A stretch of 64,000 nucleotides of DNA, from NCBI GenBank assembly GCA_002729885.1, contig PBUB01000014.1:1-64000 (forward strand), read 5' to 3'. Made by a program: the position numbers and the translations under genes. The stretch comes from Spirochaetaceae bacterium (lineage in GTDB: Bacteria; Spirochaetota; Leptospiria; Leptospirales; Leptonemataceae). Of this stretch, positions 60,798 to 64,000 are shown one piece after another. The first letter of the stretch is position 1, and every line of letters starts with the position of its first letter. Below the pieces are notes generated by a model that saw only the letters and a list, made by a program, of their open reading frames with translations, ran no database searches and was not told the DNA's origin.

Positions 60798-61568
60798 CTA
60801 GAATTTAGGTCGTCTGCCTTCCTGAGCGGCTGCAAGGCCCTCCCTGGCTTCTGGATGATCCAATGATTTCAGGTTTTCCTCAAGATCGCGCTTTAGCAAT
60901 GCCCGGAATGCTGCAGGCTCCATCCGGCTTGCTTCTCGGATCCCGGCCAGACCTGCCGATGAAGACTTTTTGAATTTGGCTGCTATAGCAAGGCACTTGC
61001 TTTCGATTTCGCTTTCAGGATGCAGCGAATCGGCAAAGCCACAATTCAGAGCTTCCTGGGATTTAAGAGCCAGACCTTCCAGCACCTGACGGTTGGCTTC
61101 TGCGTAGCCCACTACTTTCTGCAGTTCGTAAATCACGATGGAAGGTATGCGAATTCCCATTTTGACTTCCGGAAGACCGACTCGAACGCCAGCATCCGAC
61201 ATCAACCGGTAGTCTCCCATCAGAGCAAGCATGCAGCCATATCCCAGTGCATGGCCACGAATTCCGGAAATCACGGGCACGGGCATTGTGTACAGTTCTT
61301 CCAGATTATTATAGAAGAAACCCAGGACCTGCCCGAGGTCGCCGGCATCGCCCAGGGCCACCAGGTCCAGGCCTGCGGAGAAATAACCCGGACGTTCACT
61401 TAGAAGCAGCAGGCTTTTAATCTCAGCTTTCTGGGCTGCCTGGCGGGCTTCCTTCAAGGACTGCCCGAGAGTCTGCAAAGCATCCACTGTAAATGCATTA
61501 CTATCGCTAATGTTCAGGGAGATAATTCCTGCGTTCTGCTCCCCTTTTTTGAATTGAATACTTTCCAT
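60798..61568 (-). CDS. Enoyl-CoA hydratase/isomerase (crotonase) family protein
   Basis: A 256-aa crotonase-fold protein. The oxyanion hole is formed by the loop FSAGLDLVAL and the second NH in VISGIRGHALGYGCMLALMGDYR; DAGVRVGLPEVKMGIRIP holds the region of the catalytic Glu (VGLPEVK). It lacks a clear second Glu in the first loop of dual-acid hydratases (position reads Tyr/Gly in GHALGYG), so isomerase, hydrolase or hydratase are all possible. It is divergent from a MarR regulator, which may control it. Confidence 0.88.
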   Translation of the reverse strand: MESIQFKKGEQNAGIISLNISDSNAFTVDALQTLGQSLKEARQAAQKAEIKSLLLLSERPGYFSAGLDLVALGDAGDLGQVLGFFYNNLEELYTMPVPVISGIRGHALGYGCMLALMGDYRLMSDAGVRVGLPEVKMGIRIPSIVIYELQKVVGYAEANRQVLEGLALKSQEALNCGFADSLHPESEIESKCLAIAAKFKKSSSAGLAGIREASRMEPAAFRALLKRDLEENLKSLDHPEAREGLAAAQEGRRPKF

Positions 61569-61622
61569 TACTGTCCCTCCAGAAACGCTTGACTAAATTC
61601 TGTCACATCTCAGAGGAATATA

Positions 61623-62078
61623 GTGGGACGTCCAACTAAAAACAGGGAGTACACATTGAAATATGCAATGCGAATTTCGGAATGGATCGAGAGCTATATT
61701 CGCCGGGAATTGATTTCTCTGAACTATCCCGAACTGGTACTTTCCCATTGCGAGCTTCTTACATACATCAAGCGAAAAGGGCCCCGGACCCAGATGGATC
61801 TGGCCCGGGCCATCCACAGAGATAAATCCACCATCTCTACTCTGGTCAGAAAGCTATCCATGCTGAAGCTAATCGAAGTAGACAGAAATCCCTCCGATGG
61901 AAGATCCCGGATAGTAAGCCTGACTCAATCCGGACGGCATCTTGCGAGAAAACTGGCTCTGCGGTATGCAGCTCTTCAACGAGAGGTGGGACGGGTCTTG
62001 AACTCCAGGCAACAGTCGGAATTCTACCGCATTACAGAAGCGCTTTTCAAGGAAGCCATCGAGGAGCCAATCGCATAG
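61623..62078 (+). CDS. MarR family transcriptional regulator
   Basis: A 151-aa winged-helix regulator. The start is GTG at 61623 with GAGGA 7 bases upstream. ELLTYIKRKGPRTQMDLARA and DKSTISTLVRKLSMLKLIEV, followed by RNPSDGRSRIVSLTQSGRHL, are helix-turn-helix and wing with the DxRSRxxxLT signature. The N-terminal MGRPTKNREYTLKYAMRISE and C-terminal helices form the dimer domain. It is divergent from the crotonase gene across 54 bp that should hold a common operator, though no clear palindrome stands out. Confidence 0.9.
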   Translation: MGRPTKNREYTLKYAMRISEWIESYIRRELISLNYPELVLSHCELLTYIKRKGPRTQMDLARAIHRDKSTISTLVRKLSMLKLIEVDRNPSDGRSRIVSLTQSGRHLARKLALRYAALQREVGRVLNSRQQSEFYRITEALFKEAIEEPIA

Positions 62079-62207
62079 ACTGTAGGCTTCCCCTGGCGGG
62101 AAAGACCTCTACGTGATTAAATGCATGACAATAGCCGGAGTCAGGGCTCCGCATTGCCTGCATCACAAGAGCGGGAAGCTATGTTTCGCGTTAAATGCAT
62201 TATAAAG

Positions 62208-63125
62208 TCAAGGTTCTTCTACTAACTTCCAGAAATCATTCCAGTTGGCCTCGGACAGTACATGTCCTTCCCCCGGGTACACTTTATAAATTGGCTCCAC
62301 TTTTGCATACATGCGAAAGAAATCCGCAGCCTGCGGTGCCTGCTGTTTTACCCTGGGAACATCATTTTCGCCAACAGCGAAAAAGAGAATCTTGCTTCGT
62401 ACCAATCTATTCCAGGTTTCCTGATATTCCTCCACAAATGGATTCATATCAACATAGCCTTCATAGTAGTTTCCCTTGAAGCTTGCAAATCCTGCATAGT
62501 CAAACAGGTTCATATCGAGGCCGCCCACCTGGCTGTAGTAATGTCTGATAACATCATCTTCGTCGATTTCGAATTCATACGAGTACAGCGAAATGGCTTG
62601 ATCCCCAAATTGGTTCAGGCTGTTCAGAAAACTGAGAACGGCAACATAGCCGCCGGCAGAAAAACCCACCGGATAAGCTCTTTCTGGATCAAAAATGTCT
62701 TCGTCTTTCAATTCATTCAGAACAAGATTTACTGCCAGCCTGGAATCATTCGCTCCACGAACATCTCCGTTCCCAAGAGACCACCAGTTCTGCGCGCTGA
62801 CCAAAACAAACTTATACTTATCTGCCCTTGCAGTCATGTAGGCCACAGAATCCCGGTAATAATTTCGATCTCTGGTGTTTCCGTGATAAAACACTACCAC
62901 CGGTCGGTCCTTTCCGGCCACACCTTCCGGAACATATACCATTAATTGTACAGCTCCGGGGGCCTGGGAGTAACCGGAGAATCGGACTGCTAAGTCATAT
63001 TGTCCCGACTTTCCTTCCTGCAGACCTGAAGGAATAGAAACAGTCTGAGCACGGGCCGGGCTGGAAAGCACCCAGGCCGCTGACAGGACCAATATCGCTA
63101 CAGAGATTCGATTTCTTTTTTTCAT
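62208..63125 (-). CDS. Secreted alpha/beta hydrolase (PHB-depolymerase/esterase-like)
   Basis: A 305-aa exported hydrolase. From the ATG at 63125 (GGAGG 6 bases upstream; TTG at 63137 rejected) it opens with MKKRNRISVAILVLSAAWVL, cleavage near ARA. The mature part has the lipase/esterase fold: VVVFYHGNTRDRNYYRDSV (HG oxyanion loop), PVGFSAGGYVAVLSFLNSL (nucleophile Ser in GFSAGGY), FAVGENDVPRVKQQ (likely acid Asp) and YKVYPGEGHVLSEANW (likely catalytic His). It may hydrolyse esters or polymers outside the cell. Single gene. Confidence 0.85.
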   Translation of the reverse strand: MKKRNRISVAILVLSAAWVLSSPARAQTVSIPSGLQEGKSGQYDLAVRFSGYSQAPGAVQLMVYVPEGVAGKDRPVVVFYHGNTRDRNYYRDSVAYMTARADKYKFVLVSAQNWWSLGNGDVRGANDSRLAVNLVLNELKDEDIFDPERAYPVGFSAGGYVAVLSFLNSLNQFGDQAISLYSYEFEIDEDDVIRHYYSQVGGLDMNLFDYAGFASFKGNYYEGYVDMNPFVEEYQETWNRLVRSKILFFAVGENDVPRVKQQAPQAADFFRMYAKVEPIYKVYPGEGHVLSEANWNDFWKLVEEP

Positions 63126-63169
63126 TATGGCCTCCAATCATAGGACGCGAAAAATAATTCTTCCGCGCT

Positions 63170-63204
63170 AAAAAGCGGAGGCCCGGGCAGAATGCACCCG
63201 GCCT
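63170..63204 (-). terminator. Terminator of the CsgG-like gene
   Basis: AGGC-CGGG pairs with CCCG-GCCT around a 9-base loop (one bulged C) directly after the stop; the minus strand then carries CTCCGC and a run of five U. Confidence 0.55.
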
Positions 63205-64000
63205 TTATTCTTCGATTCGTGCGGGTTCTTCTTTCGGGATAGCCGATTCTGGAGTCATTCTCTGCACCAGATCGTTCACCATGTTCGCAGTAAGAAAGCG
63301 CAACTGTCGGCCGGCTGTGGACTCCTTGATCTGCAGCGAGTTTTCGCTTCTCCAGACGATGAGATCCATGTTATTTACAGACTCCAGACGATCCAGGGAT
63401 TGCTGATCTGCGTATACCACAGATCCAGTGTAAGGGTCCACCAGACGCAGGTTTACCGATGCGCTGATCCGGAGTTCCAGATCCTCGGTACCCAGTCCGA
63501 GCTCCCAGAATTTAGAATCCGAAGGCAAATAGATGGCCAGACGAAGCAAAGTATGCAGAATAAAGGCTCTGGTATCATCATCTTTAACTACAAATGCTGC
63601 GATCAATAACAGAGCCCAGAGAGGCACCTTCCAGTACTCAACATCCTTTTTGACTTCAAAGTCTGTAATTTCGGCGAACAGAAGATAATCCACTCCCTTT
63701 GATTTAAGCTCTTCTTTCTGTGGCACACCGGCCTGACCTGTAGTGGAAAATGCAGCAGGACTCAGAACTTCAAATCGATTGGTCTGCACCATATTGGAGA
63801 TGAGCACCTCTTTCAGAATCTCCCCTCCATCCATGGTAGGCACTGTTTCGCTGTCTATAATCGTTACCTGACTGGCCTCCGGGGTAGGTTCGCCGCCGGA
63901 CTCTCCAGGAATCAAAAGTCCAGATGCGACTTGCTTTTCTGGCTCAAAGAGGCTGGATGGCAGGTTTGTTTCCTGGAATTTGGAAACATATTCTTCGCCT
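63205..64000 (-). CDS. CsgG-like lipoprotein or envelope protein (5' part outside window)
   Basis: The frame stays open to the window's right edge, so the start lies beyond 64000. The visible 264 codons include a CsgG/LpoB-like domain: SETVPTMDGGEILKEVLISN, MVQTNRFEVLSPAAFS, SKGVDYLLFAEITDFEVKKD, SASVNLRLVDPYTGSVVYAD and a C-terminal TANMVNDLVQRM. Such proteins assemble in the periplasm or outer membrane (curli-type pores or activators of envelope enzymes). A hydrophobic segment WALLLIAAFVV at mid-protein is unusual in CsgG proteins and may be a loop or an anchor. The N-terminal part begins KFQETNLPSSLFEPEK as far as seen. Confidence 0.75.
   Translation of the reverse strand, partial: GEEYVSKFQETNLPSSLFEPEKQVASGLLIPGESGGEPTPEASQVTIIDSETVPTMDGGEILKEVLISNMVQTNRFEVLSPAAFSTTGQAGVPQKEELKSKGVDYLLFAEITDFEVKKDVEYWKVPLWALLLIAAFVVKDDDTRAFILHTLLRLAIYLPSDSKFWELGLGTEDLELRISASVNLRLVDPYTGSVVYADQQSLDRLESVNNMDLIVWRSENSLQIKESTAGRQLRFLTANMVNDLVQRMTPESAIPKEEPARIEE

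Overview
The window reads as chromosomal DNA from a spirochaete, most likely the order Leptospirales (Leptospira/Leptonema/Turneriella side). The main evidence is a pair of FlaA flagellar sheath proteins (56974-58737). A bacterial XPB/Rad25 helicase, many exported lipoprotein-like proteins with loose lipoboxes, and an unusually large acyl-CoA/beta-oxidation gene set fit this placement. Base composition looks near 50% GC by eye. I saw no insertion sequence, prophage, CRISPR array or rRNA. The assignment is inference from gene content; no search was run.

Layout. 1-5.8 kb: tRNA-Ala(GGC), peptide deformylase, a small exported protein made of SFPD repeats (probable 7(1)-knot 'septoil' protein), an exported protein with an internal duplication, then DsbD and a redoxin. 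5.9-10.9 kb: aldo/keto reductase, LLM flavin monooxygenase preceded by an 11.6-copy heptanucleotide repeat, a sodium/solute symporter and a siroheme-synthase-type dehydrogenase. 10.9-18.7 kb: sterol desaturase-family protein, a GHL-type putative glycoside hydrolase with Asp-box repeats, XPB helicase, a methyltransferase and a patatin. 19-23 kb: two tandem paralogous beta-helix lipoproteins. 23.3-26 kb: DUF4189 protein, double-hotdog thioesterase and a divergent TetR regulator with a striking palindromic operator. 26-31.3 kb: SBF transporter and two tandem long-chain acyl-CoA ligases, one broken by an in-frame TAA. 31.4-38.2 kb: thioredoxin, TauE/SafE permease, methyltransferase, Nudix hydrolase (RppH), PlsC-like acyltransferase, PA0069-type radical SAM protein and an SMP-30/strictosidine-synthase-like protein. 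38.3-44.2 kb: amine oxidase, then an operon of ACAD10/11-type acyl-CoA dehydrogenase, DinB/YfiT protein, unknown protein and HAD protein, followed by DUF2252. 44.2-47.1 kb: second sterol desaturase paralog and an Old Yellow Enzyme. 47.3-53.2 kb: large exported unknown protein and DUF3142-like protein, divergent from an APH-type kinase, a DUF6285-like small protein and a histidine phosphatase. 53.4-56.7 kb: operon of radical SAM protein, GT2 glycosyltransferase and DUF3187-like outer-membrane protein. 57-58.7 kb: flaA pair. 58.9-62.1 kb: thiolase, TetR, crotonase, MarR. 62.2-64 kb: secreted esterase-like hydrolase and a CsgG-like lipoprotein cut by the window end.

How the genes work together. 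Fatty acid activation (two ligases), dehydrogenation (ACAD), hydration (crotonase), thiolysis (thiolase), thioesterase, PlsC acyltransferase, two membrane di-iron hydroxylases and three regulators (two TetR, one MarR) make this a lipid-metabolism-rich segment. That fits Leptospira-type bacteria, which grow on long-chain fatty acids. The most interesting reading is that the ACAD10/11-type dehydrogenase, APH kinase, DUF6285-like partner, HAD protein and histidine phosphatase are the unfused modules of a 4-hydroxyacyl-CoA (phospho-acyl-CoA) catabolic system, comparable with mammalian ACAD10/ACAD11 and the Pseudomonas levulinate (Lva) pathway. The two sterol-desaturase paralogs, 33 kb apart, carry the same palindromic operator at nearly the same distance from their start codons, so they probably form a small regulon.
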